This document shows, piece by piece, positions 21,201 through 30,865 of a DNA stretch of 64,000 nucleotides. Position 1 is the first letter of the stretch; the number at the start of each line of letters is the position of its first letter. The notes under the pieces were generated by a model. The model had not been told where the DNA came from. It saw only the letters and a program-made list of their open reading frames with translations, and did no database searches. The stretch comes from Cryptosporidium bovis (taxonomy: Eukaryota; Apicomplexa; Conoidasida; Eucoccidiorida; Cryptosporidiidae). The stretch spans positions 620,896-684,895 of the forward strand of contig VHIT02000028.1 of assembly GCA_009768925.2 (NCBI GenBank), in the 5' to 3' direction. The translations under genes and the position numbers were made by a program.

Positions 21201-21799
21201 GTTTCAAATAAGGGACTTTTACTACCATGATGAAATTCACTTACTTTTAGACCGCATATATCCCCACCAACCTTGTAATATGAATCCCTTTTTTCTGATA
21301 CTAAAGACACAAATGGGAATACAACTAATGCTCCTCTTCCAGTTTCTAATACCCTTTTGTACATTAAAAGTTCGCTAACTAGGGTTTTTCCACCACTTGT
21401 AGGTGCTGAATACACCAAGTTTTTTCCATTCAACACACCTGGTCTAGTTATACACTCATACTGCCATTCATACAAACTCTCAAGTCCTTTACTACAATAA
21501 TATTTCACTAATCTAATGTCCAAACCTATATTGTGTATTGAATTTCCGCTTATTTCATCCACCATAAATACATCGTTTCCATCGTACAATTCAATATTTT
21601 CTAATTCAAACTCGTCATTATCTAATTTGTTCATTATTTGTTCATTATTCTCTATCTCACCCATTAAATTTATATCCAATTCATAGTCATTTGAGTCATT
21701 CATTACCTCATATTCAGTTATATCATTTGTATACATGTCTAGCTCCAGTTTCAAAGACAAATCCAAATCACTCATTTCTACATCGTTTGTATTATTCAT
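18206..21799 (-). CDS. HELQ: HELQ/Mus301-type superfamily 2 DNA repair helicase
   Basis: 1197 residues. An acidic N-terminal 90 residues are followed by a Ski2-like helicase core: Walker A APTSGGKT (132-139), DELH Walker B (234-237), SAT (276-278), motif IV FCPT (407-410) and QMSGRAGR (555-562). TSGGKT, rather than the TSAGKT common in POLQ, and the lack of any polymerase domain point to HELQ, a 3'-5' helicase acting at stalled forks and in crosslink and double-strand break repair. The winged-helix and ratchet regions follow to about residue 950; the last 200 residues are acidic and Asn-rich. An E2F-like word TTTTGGCGAA (21834-21843 on the complement) is 35 bases upstream of the ATG. No intron. 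Confidence 0.88.
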   Translation of the reverse strand: MNNTNDVEMSDLDLSLKLELDMYTNDITEYEVMNDSNDYELDINLMGEIENNEQIMNKLDNDEFELENIELYDGNDVFMVDEISGNSIHNIGLDIRLVKYYCSKGLESLYEWQYECITRPGVLNGKNLVYSAPTSGGKTLVSELLMYKRVLETGRGALVVFPFVSLVSEKRDSYYKVGGDICGLKVSEFHHGSKSPLFETYDIGVATIEKANSIINYYIEHGDLFKRLSVIVVDELHLLGDDQRGYILEVMLTKIRLLSGLFEKNDKNSIQIIGMSATLPNLIDIGNWLDAVVYQSNYRPVPLKEHIVLNGRSYLKPENNSENYYGEDDNQCVAEKLETSALDGSSDDKLGIISKWKINELYLKYDSKEFNEENIGLSKWKYPQVNMKDLLILGWDSLKRGESVLVFCPTKYSVETTALFYARCLKKSFYEGINLEEMENKAIAYNREIETKVKQIDKMRMKLVEEIISSSSDSNKKSKYNENLLECIKCGIGYHHSGLSNTERKIVEKGYRNGILSLLTATSTLAAGVNLPSKRVIFRGINIGKTFLTCVDYKQMSGRAGRVGQKSPYGESFILVNGNTENKCHADINIRDSEQIRTAIELLISDMSPLKSTFYTNINGLTRLILEILAVIRENADCIRYAREGEVSAGKRSILNLIIDSTLMHHQKRFQNRNFSTNKDIKDSNGLLKNALEYLINNGMVVQRNWVGGGKNYVYMLVGEDYILDHLCTNLGRSIVASGLSPSTGYDLNKEMCENMLNTLPDDLTYMAFQVTPIPNKVLEGTEVLTDEGGNQRNKQTSCIMNSPPLPQLQAYYRIDWENLYEIVKNMGTMERQSIVKLGFDLEVIFLASQIKSGNLPPKLKNDINTLVRYQRLYASNILKLLFCGVPVDEITSKYKFLSLRDIQQLYTNSLTFCVSCITFTQCMNYWSLNLVFQSYLKRIQSIVLHDEYYYSSLFSRENILSVDRSIKKLTSSLNGLSNISAIEVKNSYFSIKTLNQFLVVPRKSIVYLINNKLYSGNAHTLQFVSQYIDQIFEDQINRGKKIPFYNKKKSLFNMKNLKTGSYNNVHNTNLDISTENNDNNSNTKAKMMDDSQIVEEKLLSLLNTSQGCENILSSMNNNEFKITEKLELTLQMDNDDLNQILLSTLHQNENTDVSDIQGKLEEEIEMEDMDWEERLSLWSASTPTRSFPHNNDINLQ

Positions 21800-23317
21800 T
21801 TTCTCCCTCCCACATCATTCATTTATAATTAAATTCGCCAAAAAAATCTTGCACCTTTCTTTATTCCTATTAAAGTGATAAACTACATTGTCTTACACTT
21901 ATATATATAATATGTAATATACATGAAATTATATACAAATATTTAGCCTTATAATTAATCAGTCTTGCTTCTCAAAACAATCAAAACCAACTTGTTTTGT
22001 ATTGTTTGTTGTTATTTTTATACGTTAATTATGATTTATATAACCATTTGACTAGTAAAAGCTATCACCCGTATAACTCTAGTATTACAGTTACATAAGT
22101 TATCATCTATATTACGCAAACATTAAAGCATTTTTTCAAATCTTATTGTTTATTTTTTTTCTTTCTACCATTATCTGTATTCCACTTCAATGGATACATG
22201 CCAATACTTATTTAACTGCACCGCTAGTTACCTCCACTCTGTAAAATAACAGGATAAAAATTAGCACTGAAATTTTTAAATATATTAAAAAAACAACCCA
22301 CATTTCATGCATGTATTTTTTAATAATATTTTATCTCATAACCTAGCAAAGTTCATAGACATATCCCAAATTACAAAGTTCTTAGTTCTGAGAATAGCAA
22401 ACTATATATTTAAAAAAAACATTGATAAGAAAGAAATTATTGTCTATTATAATGCAAACCATGAAGCGAAAAAATAAAATATATAACACACTACACAATG
22501 AATTACATTCTGTTCGCTACTGAACACTATTTTCCCTATTAACTTCACATTAATCCAGTGTGAACATCTATCTGTGGCAAACGAGTATAAAATTCATATT
22601 ACTTCAGAGTCTTTAATTCCATGCAAATATATGTTATCTCTAACTCAAGCGTCTTTTCACACGGACACATTTATGACTAGTTCAGGAAATAAAATTGAAC
22701 ATTGAATTAACTACTTATCACACATACGTCTTGCTTTCAATTCTATTTAACATGGCAAAAAAAACAAACTTTCCCGTGACACTTATATCTAATTAAACTT
22801 AAAAGTAAACAATGTATGCAACACGCAAATTGAAGAAAAATATGCAAATATATTAATGAATAATACATATACTCCTCTTGTACTGCATATTAACTTATTA
22901 ATCGATACTTCCCGCCGAAATATGGTATGGCGCCGTGTTTACCTTGAATGTGCACTTGAATGCGAAAAAGTCAATAAATTAAAAAACATGGAATGTTGCG
23001 AGTGTAAATGAAAATATATATAATTTAAGTATATATATGTACTTATATGTGAATATGGAAAGATATAAGTGTCACCTTTGTTTCTTTCTTTTTGTCTGTA
23101 CAGGATAAAAAAGTAAGGAAAGGTGGAAAGAGGGACTAGTAGAATAAGGGTATATAGTTGCGGTGTACTTATTCAAAAATATAATATCTATGCGCAATAG
23201 AACAGGGAATATTTGTGATGATAATGCAAAAGAAATACGAGCTTTAGTAAACTTGAGAAAGAATAAGGTGAATAAATTTGGTAATTTAGCTTTTGAGTTT
23301 TGTGTATTGTCAATAAG
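21800..23317. promoter_or_regulatory. 1.5-kb gap: divergent promoters of HELQ and TMEM184-type gene
   Basis: No gene. HELQ is on the minus side and the membrane protein on the plus side, so both promoters are here. ATGGCGCCGT at 22927-22936, just after CCCGCC, is followed by a TA-rich tract (23013-23040) and a leader of nearly 300 bases. Confidence 0.4.
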
Positions 23318-24625
23318 ATGTCATGGAGGTGGTTTATAGCTAGTGCGTCAACTTTACTTACACTAATGATATCAATAGTGAATATATTTCACCAGTATAT
23401 GAATCTGATTAATCCAAAAATACAGTTGTGTATATGTAGAATACTAACAATGATACCAGTATATGCAATATTATCGTATTTATCCTGCATAACTGTTGAG
23501 TATTCCGTTCCATTAAGCATAATTAGAGACTGTTACGAAGCATATGTAATGCATTCATTTTTGCAGTTGTTAATTATATATGTTGGGGGTGATTTTGAAG
23601 TTGTGAAGATATTAATCAATTCAAAAAATGCGAGTGGTGAAATATGGCCTCAATATTACTTCAAAAATATTTTATATCATTTTAAAAATAATTCAGTGGA
23701 TTCCGAGGGTGAGATTTACAATAACAATGTTAGGAACAAAACTTTATATCATGAAACAAATAATAATTATAATGAAGTAAAACACAAAATGTCAAGATTT
23801 TACTCTTACATTAAACTTGGAGTTCTTCAATTCGTCATTATAAAACCGTTAACTGCGATTGTATCACTATTGCTTGAAAATATTGGATACTATAAACCAG
23901 GGACATTCTCATATAAAGATGGATTTCTATATATGATAACAATAAACATGATATCAGTATCAGTATCAGTTTATTCTTTGTTTCTACTATACATTTCTCT
24001 AGTCAAAGAACTTTTACCTATTAAACCAGTATTAAAGTTTTTTTGTATAAAATTCATTATTTTCGTTAGTTTTTGGCAATCAATTATATTGTCAATGTTT
24101 AACCATTCAAATATTTACTCGAATAATGATCCGAAGTATATCATTAAACTTCATAATTGGTTACTTACAATTGAAATGACATTTTGTGCCGTCATATTCG
24201 GTATTGCCTTTCGTGTTGACAAAAGTTTAAATAATAATGTCAATTTAAATAACAAAGATCTTAGTATCAACAGTAGTGACAATCAAAATAGTCCAAACGA
24301 TTATGATGTAGGAAAAAGATACACAGTCAACCATTTTGACAACATTAATACTAACAATAACGAAAATCCTTTTATAAATAACTACGTTAGAAATAAATAT
24401 TCTAAAAAAGATTATTCATCACTAACAAAGGATGCTGAAATTACACAAAAAAGAGTTTATTTAAAGAGATACACAAAAAAATTTGTCAGTGGAATAATTA
24501 ATATTTTTGACCCACTTGACATTATTAAAGATTCTATTTTCTTATTTAAATCATTAAACAATCCAAGTTACAACTATATAAACGAAAACAGCATGCATTA
24601 TTTTGGTGGCGCCATTACCTGCTAG
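23318..24625 (+). CDS. TMEM184 / organic solute transporter alpha-like membrane protein
   Basis: 435 residues, multi-span. The pattern of seven hydrophobic segments (roughly 8-27, 38-58, 70-90, 165-190, 205-232, 240-262, 283-300) and the motif set ILSYLSC, IIRDCYEAYVMHSFLQLLI..GG, IKPLTAIVSLLLE and LLPIKPVLKFFCIKFIIF are those of the TMEM184/OST-alpha family, implicated in transport or vesicle trafficking. The last 140 residues are Asn-rich, polar and presumably cytosolic. Translation is taken from ATG 23318, the first in frame; the open frame reaches a few codons farther only through a TTG. A GGCGCC word at 24608-24613 lies inside the coding end. Confidence 0.82.
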   Translation: MSWRWFIASASTLLTLMISIVNIFHQYMNLINPKIQLCICRILTMIPVYAILSYLSCITVEYSVPLSIIRDCYEAYVMHSFLQLLIIYVGGDFEVVKILINSKNASGEIWPQYYFKNILYHFKNNSVDSEGEIYNNNVRNKTLYHETNNNYNEVKHKMSRFYSYIKLGVLQFVIIKPLTAIVSLLLENIGYYKPGTFSYKDGFLYMITINMISVSVSVYSLFLLYISLVKELLPIKPVLKFFCIKFIIFVSFWQSIILSMFNHSNIYSNNDPKYIIKLHNWLLTIEMTFCAVIFGIAFRVDKSLNNNVNLNNKDLSINSSDNQNSPNDYDVGKRYTVNHFDNINTNNNENPFINNYVRNKYSKKDYSSLTKDAEITQKRVYLKRYTKKFVSGIINIFDPLDIIKDSIFLFKSLNNPSYNYINENSMHYFGGAITC

Positions 24626-25138
24626 AATCAACCACTACATATAATGGCAGTTAAATATTCATATTTGTAATATTGAATATAATTTTTGTTTTGTTTATTC
24701 ACATATTCTGTTGTGTTAACTCTCAGATGTTTAATTATATTAATGACATTAAATTCAACAAATCATTGAATGTCTCTTCTATCTCCGGATTTGCTTTGGC
24801 TCTATTGCTTTCTTAACTCATTTATTTATGTGTATAGATGTGAATTAATGGACACATTTAGTTACACTTGAATCTTTTATTTGAGATTATTTTTCTGCCT
24901 CATGTAAATGTAGCCGAGTAGTGTTCCCGCCCACATGCGCGCTGCATATGTAATATTGTGTAAACCCACACTTGGAAAAGGTGATATGTGAAAGTAAATG
25001 ATATAAACCATAAAATTGAATAAATGTGAAAACAGGGTTGAATTTTTATTTTTTTGTTCTATTCTACTCTGCTTTACTTCAACTCAGTCTATCTTGATTT
25101 TAAAGCGCTAATTCGTAAATAAGTTATATGTAGATGAA
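24626..25138. promoter_or_regulatory. upstream region of spliced coiled-coil gene
   Basis: No gene. It holds TTCCCGCCC (24924-24932) and GCGCGC (24937-24942), both E2F-like, about 200 bases before the ATG at 25139. Confidence 0.4.
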
Positions 25139-26802
25139 ATGATTTCTGAGCCATTTTCTGAAATATACAGGTAAGTTACAAGTATTTAATTTGGTGTGTT
25201 GAAGAATGGCTTTTTTTACTCATGATTTGTATAATATCTTTATACAAAATATCGCAAGGAGGATAGCATAATAATGGAAAGAATGTGGAGATTGATAAAA
25301 TTTGTGTTTAATCTATTGACTTTTTGCTCTTAATTCGGCTCTGATTTAGAACCGTGCAGGAATGTTGTCCGATTAGAAATCCATTGTTGGACTATTCTGA
25401 CATATTGAGAAGTATTTCAGATATAAACGTAAGTCTATTGAAGAAGGGAGGGAAGACATATTTTACAAATGATTGTAAATCAACGAAACACTATTTGTTT
25501 CCCTTCTTTATTTTTATATACTTGTAATATATGTATATTGTCTATGATCTTTAGGAGAGAAAAAAAAGATGGAAATTGGCTTTTTGTAACTCATTTGAAT
25601 GTGCGAATGCATTGACTCATCTATTAGAGAACAATTTAGAAAGTTTACTTAACAATGAGAATAAACTGAGATTAGAGGAGAGTATTATGGAAAAAAAGTT
25701 GGAAATTACTGAAAAGAAAGAGGAATTAAACGTGAAAATAAAGAATACAGAAGAACAATTGGGTAAAACATTAGAAAATATATTGAATGAAATTAAAAAA
25801 TTGTCAATAGAATGTGTTAAATTAGAGGACGAGTTCACAAAGAAGACTTCTAATATTCCAAATATACTGGAAAAAATAGGTAAAGGTGACATTAAACTAG
25901 AATCTGAGTATTTTGGCAAGAAAGTGACGGTTGAGGATATAAAAAATTTACAGGATACAAGGAAAAGACTTTTGGTTGAGTTAGAAGATCTTATGAGTGT
26001 TGAAAATAAATTAAGGAAAGAGATACAAGAACTTGAGCTTAAGTGGAATAGTTGTCGTCAAATGACTAGGAGACTTGAAAATGAAATATTATTGAAAAAA
26101 ACTGAGACAAGCCATCAGGCTATTCAAATAGATGAGCATATAAACCGTCGTTTAAGTATATCAACTGGTCTTACAGAAAATAATTCCGAGTGCGTTAAAT
26201 CCAAGGATGGAAATACTGACTCTCAAAAAAGTAATGAACATATAGAAAATAGAAGAAATAGAAGAAATAGTGTAGCAAAGTGGATTGGGAGATTATCGGT
26301 TAATAATGAAAAGGGCAAAAAGGACGAATTTGATGTTCAATATGATGAGTCAACTACCTCAAGTATAGAAAACAAGGATGAGGAAGTTCAAGGTGAATTG
26401 CAAGTACTAAATTTGTTGAGTGTAATTAAAGTCGATGAATTAGAAAACATTGAGAATAGTTCAGAACTTAGTTTAAAGATTGATCCATCACCACTGTTGT
26501 CCAAATTTTTGGATCCCAGTTTTAAGTATGTTAAAGGTATGGAGCCTATTTTTGACAGGAATGAATGTAATAACAGAAAAACTAGTGGCATGTTTAATAC
26601 TGGCAGTATAGATTTCAAGATAAAAACTAAAAATCAGTATGATGGAACAAAAACATTCGAAGAAATAAGTGCTGTTAATGAAAATAAATCAATTAATTGC
26701 GAGGATATTGCCTTGTTTAATATATTTATTGGTGAATTAAAGAGAAATGAAAATATACCTATTTCTTCAATAGGTAAATTGATATGTAGTACACTGAAAT
26801 AG
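25139..26802 (+). CDS. three-exon coiled-coil protein, function unknown
   Basis: The long 3' frame has no start codon of its own, and an in-frame TAG stands directly before the acceptor at 25553-25554. I join exon 1 (25139-25170, MISEPFSEIY), exon 2 (25350-25428) and exon 3 (25555-26802): introns of 179 and 126 bases, donors GTAAGT and GTAAGT, acceptors TTTAG and TTTAG, phases 2 and 0. Every junction stays open and gives 452 residues. Residues about 60-200 are a long coiled coil; the remainder is Ser/Asn/Glu-rich with a basic RRNRRNS patch. There is no signal peptide. An upstream E2F-like pair suggests cell-cycle expression, so a spindle, kinetochore or cytoskeletal role is possible but not shown. 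Confidence 0.78.
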
Positions 26803-26816
26803 ACTATTAATATTAT

Positions 26817-29800
26817 TTATTTCTTAATATATTCTTTGTTATTATAGTATTTGTTTTGAAACAAAGACATTTTTGTCCATGGTGAGAGTTTTCCTATATA
26901 ATTAATATATTTTTTATTTAACGTTTTATTATTATATTCAAAAAAAAGTATAGTTGGTTCTTTATAAAGTGGGGAATTGCAGGGAACTCTAATGGAACTA
27001 AAAGTATTCTTAGTATCGTTTTGTCCTTCATTAAAACAAATATTACTATTCTCATTTTTACAGTAATAAACATCCTTAAAAAAATCAACCTCTTCTTCAA
27101 AAACAAATTTCGAAACATGATTCCATAAATTATTATTTGACTTCTCGTCTCCTTTATAAAGTATTTTGTTATCTAAATTACATTTTACATTACTACTCTC
27201 TTCATACATTGAAATAAGTTTTTCCCATAAGTAATTAGCTTCCTCAATTTGTTTTTTATTCTTAATAACTCTAATATTCTGTTTATAGTCCCTTTCTGTA
27301 TTAATCAAATATCTTAAACGCATAATTTTTTCTTCAAGAAAATCATTATGCTCTTTTCTGTCCAAATCTCCATTTAGTATCATCTCTCCCATTACTTCCT
27401 CAACAAAGTCCTCCAAATGATTCATTTTACTAGAAAGTGCATATTTATTTAATTTACTTAACTTGAACAAATTTATGTCTTCATTAAGTGTATTACATGT
27501 TATTGACAGTAACAATCTGTGTTTATTAATTCCATATACATAACTTATTGAATCTTCCATTGCATATTCTATGTGATTTTTTCCATCATAATGTTTAAAT
27601 AATTTGTTTCTCAAGTACTGTTGATTATCGCTATCAACTAATACCTCATTTATTCCCCTAAATCCACATCTTTTAAATGAATTTAATCCGTATCTTTTTA
27701 CCGTAAAACTTCCTAATTTTATATTAACATATCTTCTTCCTTTATAGCTGTCATTAAATAATATTCTTGATTTACAATTAAATACGTTCTTTTTTTTCCC
27801 CAATAATCTCATGCTTCTATTATCTTTTCCAATAAATCCTTTTGAACTATTTGTTCTCTCTGTATTTGCTACCTTATATAAACAGTATTCCATTTTTTCA
27901 TAGCTACTTTTGTTATACATCGCTTTTAAATCTGCTATACAACTTTTGTTGCTTTCATCTTGACTACTTTTGTAAATATTCGTCTTACTAACTTTATTGT
28001 TAGTAATGTCATCGTTACCAATGTTATTATTACCATCATTACTATTATTATCATTATTACTACTATTATTGTTATTATTATTAATATTACTATCATTATT
28101 ATCATTACTATTACTAACATTATTGCCATCAAGACTATTATTCTCAGTCATTTTATTATTAGTTCCAGTGCTATTCGCACTTATCTCGGCCTTGGATAAG
28201 ATAAGTCCCATATTTACATTCTTTACTGGTGAAAATGTATTTGAATTTGCTTTTAAATCAATAACATTTCGTGTACAAATGCTTTTCTTTAATAAAGGTG
28301 ATGATGCGTAAATATTTTTTCCATTTATTTTTGGTTCTATTGGTACTTTGGTTGTTTCTAAAACAAAAGACTCTGTTTTAATGTTTTCTTCCTCTTTATT
28401 AATCACAGAAAAATTGCTTTCAATACTTTTATCCTCTTTAATCTGCACTTTTTTCAAGTTTAAAAAACTCTTACTCACCAAATTAGGCTTGGCTTTAACA
28501 CAAGAATCAGCTAATTTTGAAATATTTGTTTTCATTGGTATTTTATTTTCGGCTTTTGTCTTATTGAAGATAGTCTTTTTAGCTTCATCCCCAACATCAT
28601 TGTTGCCATTCTTTTGAACCACCAAATGACTATCTTTATCCTTTGAAATTACCATTTTCACTCCCTTCTTAGGCAGATTTAACTCTTGTTTATATAATTC
28701 TTCCTTAAATCCAATGTTTGAAACCACACTACTCTGATTCTTAGTAATGACCTTTGAAATGTCACATTTCATATTAAAAATCTTTAACTTACCCGAAAAA
28801 TTGCCATCATTTTTGCTCTTTTCCATTAAAAAAGGCATACTTCTAACACCTGGTAAACTTAAATTCTCATCTCTTATATTGATATCAATCTCATCTGTAC
28901 CCTTCCTTACTTCTTTAATGTTATTCAGTACTTTTTGAAGATTATATAAATTATCCCTTTTAATACTAACTCTCACTTTGTTTAGATCTTTCCCACTTAA
29001 TATCAAATTTTTCTGCAAATCTATTATTATTCTCGATTTGTTTTCATTTCCAAAATTTATACTCAACTTCTTTATTCTCTCATTTTTCAAACTTAATATG
29101 TAATTTCTGAGAATATCCTCACTTTGTTTTATTTCATCTAACAATATCCTGGCATTTTTTTTCTCAAACCCTTCCCTAAATAGTTTTATCCGTTTCTCAC
29201 CCTTCTCAACCCCCCTTTCAGGTGAAATACCTATACAACTGCAAAATAAAACTTTTGGTTCAAAATTAACATTAGAATCTTGCCTTTTATTTATCTTATC
29301 GATGCTCTTTGCTATGACATTATGCCTCCTCAGATACATACTGTTTTCTATTTCCCTTAATTCCCCTTTTATCTTAAATAATATGGAATTAAATATAATG
29401 CTTTTCTTAATATTCAATGCAGCGTTGTCCAGGTTATTTATATATACATTTCTCTCAACAAAATTTGCCCTTTTTGAAATCTGTTTGTACAAATCTGCCT
29501 TATTTTTATCCCCATACGTATTACACTTGGTGGTATTCCCAATAACACCAATTTCATTACAACTATTTACACCACTAATACCATTACTTCTACTGCAAAC
29601 ATTGCTACTATCTAAATCACTCCTTTTCCTTTGCTCTGCTAACAATAAACTCCTCCCATAAACAACTTCTTTTCTGTTCAATTTTAAACCAAGGTCCAAT
29701 TCGTTATTGCAAGCTGAAATTGTGTCGGCACATTTATTCGCATCTACAATGTTCGTTCTAGCACAATTTCTAGCAAGCAAATAGTCATACTTATGATCTT

Positions 29801-29912
29801 TCACCTCCTCAGCTTCATTCAGCGAGAGAAGCACTGGTTCCTTTGGCGAACAAGAAACCGATTCATTATACAAATTTCTTTTTATTATCATGTTACTTAA
29901 AAAACTCTGCAT
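26817..29912 (-). CDS. large basic Asn-rich protein, probable main part of a two-ORF gene
   Basis: 1031 codons from ATG 29912, function not recognised. It is strongly basic, with a Lys/Asn-rich N-terminal 650 residues, a low-complexity Asn/Ser/Asp stretch (28000-28135 in the DNA), and a more ordered C-terminal 350 residues containing FKRCGFRGINEVLVD, helical Glu/Lys-rich segments and conserved-looking aromatics (ANYLWEKLISMYEES). A second open frame, 29939-30442, lies just upstream on the same strand in the frame that a -1 shift would connect. The gap between them is 26 bases and is filled by a perfect hairpin. I think both belong to one gene of about 1190-1208 residues, joined by frameshifting, a 53-base intron, or a base missing from the assembly. 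Confidence 0.65.
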   Translation of the reverse strand: MQSFLSNMIIKRNLYNESVSCSPKEPVLLSLNEAEEVKDHKYDYLLARNCARTNIVDANKCADTISACNNELDLGLKLNRKEVVYGRSLLLAEQRKRSDLDSSNVCSRSNGISGVNSCNEIGVIGNTTKCNTYGDKNKADLYKQISKRANFVERNVYINNLDNAALNIKKSIIFNSILFKIKGELREIENSMYLRRHNVIAKSIDKINKRQDSNVNFEPKVLFCSCIGISPERGVEKGEKRIKLFREGFEKKNARILLDEIKQSEDILRNYILSLKNERIKKLSINFGNENKSRIIIDLQKNLILSGKDLNKVRVSIKRDNLYNLQKVLNNIKEVRKGTDEIDINIRDENLSLPGVRSMPFLMEKSKNDGNFSGKLKIFNMKCDISKVITKNQSSVVSNIGFKEELYKQELNLPKKGVKMVISKDKDSHLVVQKNGNNDVGDEAKKTIFNKTKAENKIPMKTNISKLADSCVKAKPNLVSKSFLNLKKVQIKEDKSIESNFSVINKEEENIKTESFVLETTKVPIEPKINGKNIYASSPLLKKSICTRNVIDLKANSNTFSPVKNVNMGLILSKAEISANSTGTNNKMTENNSLDGNNVSNSNDNNDSNINNNNNNSSNNDNNSNDGNNNIGNDDITNNKVSKTNIYKSSQDESNKSCIADLKAMYNKSSYEKMEYCLYKVANTERTNSSKGFIGKDNRSMRLLGKKKNVFNCKSRILFNDSYKGRRYVNIKLGSFTVKRYGLNSFKRCGFRGINEVLVDSDNQQYLRNKLFKHYDGKNHIEYAMEDSISYVYGINKHRLLLSITCNTLNEDINLFKLSKLNKYALSSKMNHLEDFVEEVMGEMILNGDLDRKEHNDFLEEKIMRLRYLINTERDYKQNIRVIKNKKQIEEANYLWEKLISMYEESSNVKCNLDNKILYKGDEKSNNNLWNHVSKFVFEEEVDFFKDVYYCKNENSNICFNEGQNDTKNTFSSIRVPCNSPLYKEPTILFFEYNNKTLNKKYINYIGKLSPWTKMSLFQNKYYNNKEYIKK

Positions 29913-29925
29913 TTTAATATTATCT

Positions 29926-29966
29926 GGGGGAGTATTTCTTAAAATACTCCCCCTCCTACAAAATTT
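29926..29966 (-). other. slippery heptamer plus perfect 12-bp hairpin at an ORF junction
   Basis: On the minus strand, reading 5' to 3': heptamer AAATTTT (29966-29960) in frame as A AAT TTT; six-base spacer GTAGGA; arm GGGGGAGTATTT (29953-29942); loop TAAG (29941-29938), whose TAA is the stop of the upstream frame; arm AAATACTCCCCC (29937-29926). This is the textbook layout of a -1 programmed frameshift site, and -1 is the frame needed to enter the 1031-codon frame downstream. A competing reading is a 53-base phase-0 intron, donor GTAGGA at 29959 and acceptor GCAG ending at 29907. Confidence 0.5.
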
Positions 29967-30442
29967 AACTTATCCTCATCATTCACTATTGGCAGACTTA
30001 ATTTTCTCATCGGAGTATTGTTTTTTCCCGAAAACAATATTGAGTAATCCAACTCTTTCCTTCCCGTATCCACACCTCCGTCTTTACTATTTTTACTAAA
30101 ATCTAATATACCAGTATAATTGTTATTATTATTCTTTCTCAAGTTATTCATCAATTTTTTTGTCTTCAATTTATTTACTACACTGTTTGAAAACTTTTTC
30201 AAATGTACTTTCAATATTGCTATTCGATAAATTAAGTCAATGTATTTTCTTGACTTTATTCTTCTTACTATATTCGTAAGATCCTTATCTATCTTATCTA
30301 GTTCTTTCATCTGTTCTAACATGTTTATCCGATCTCTCGCTCTTATTTTCTCCATCTGAGTCTTATCATAACCCAAGAGACTATCCTTTCCCCCCTCAAC
30401 TACTCCCCTTCTTGTTGGAATCACAAGTTTTTCAACTCTCAT
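29939..30442 (-). CDS. upstream ORF, probable N-terminal part of the same gene
   Basis: 167 codons from ATG 30442 to a TAA that lies in the loop of a perfect hairpin. The product is basic and helical (MEKIRARDRINMLEQMKELD, then a Lys-rich YIDLIYRIAILKVHLKKF segment) and ends in an odd glycine run, FVGGGVF. That last stretch is what one expects when a frame runs out after the true junction. It is not a known domain. Same strand, same composition and immediate adjacency to the 1031-codon frame argue that it is the amino end of that protein. As a stand-alone gene it would be a small basic protein of unknown role. Confidence 0.6.
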   Translation of the reverse strand: MRVEKLVIPTRRGVVEGGKDSLLGYDKTQMEKIRARDRINMLEQMKELDKIDKDLTNIVRRIKSRKYIDLIYRIAILKVHLKKFSNSVVNKLKTKKLMNNLRKNNNNNYTGILDFSKNSKDGGVDTGRKELDYSILFSGKNNTPMRKLSLPIVNDEDKLNFVGGGVF

Positions 30443-30865
30443 TTTTTATTTTTGCCATTCACTATTCTAACTATAAGGCACATTTTCTGGTTTAATTTTT
30501 TTGTTTATACTCACACTACAGTCTAAGTAACCCTCTTTGCTTGTATTCACTATCAATCTACCCAACTAATCCGTTTTTTTCGTGCTCCTCTGAAGTTGTC
30601 ACATATGCTGTTAGTACTCCTATATTACGTCATCATTATCTTGTTCAGGCTCCTTTTCTTTTTCGTTATTTCATTTCCACTTTCTTAGCCGTGTATTCCC
30701 ACCTTTGCACACTAAATAATCTCAATTTATTGCACTCACAAAATTCCCGCTAAAATGTTATGGCGGTTGACTATCAATTATTAAAAGAAGGTACCGAAGA
30801 ATGAAGAAAAGAGGCAAACTTGCAAAAGAAGTTGGATTAGAAAAGTTGGAAAATTTATATAAGTT
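30443..30865. other. intergenic, promoter of the minus-strand two-ORF gene
   Basis: No gene accepted; the short frames present start at TTG and look random. The promoter of the two-ORF gene should be here. Confidence 0.4.

Noticed and set aside
27997-28311. 104-codon Leu-rich plus-strand frame
   Set aside because: Antisense of an Asn/Ser low-complexity coding stretch; a compositional shadow.
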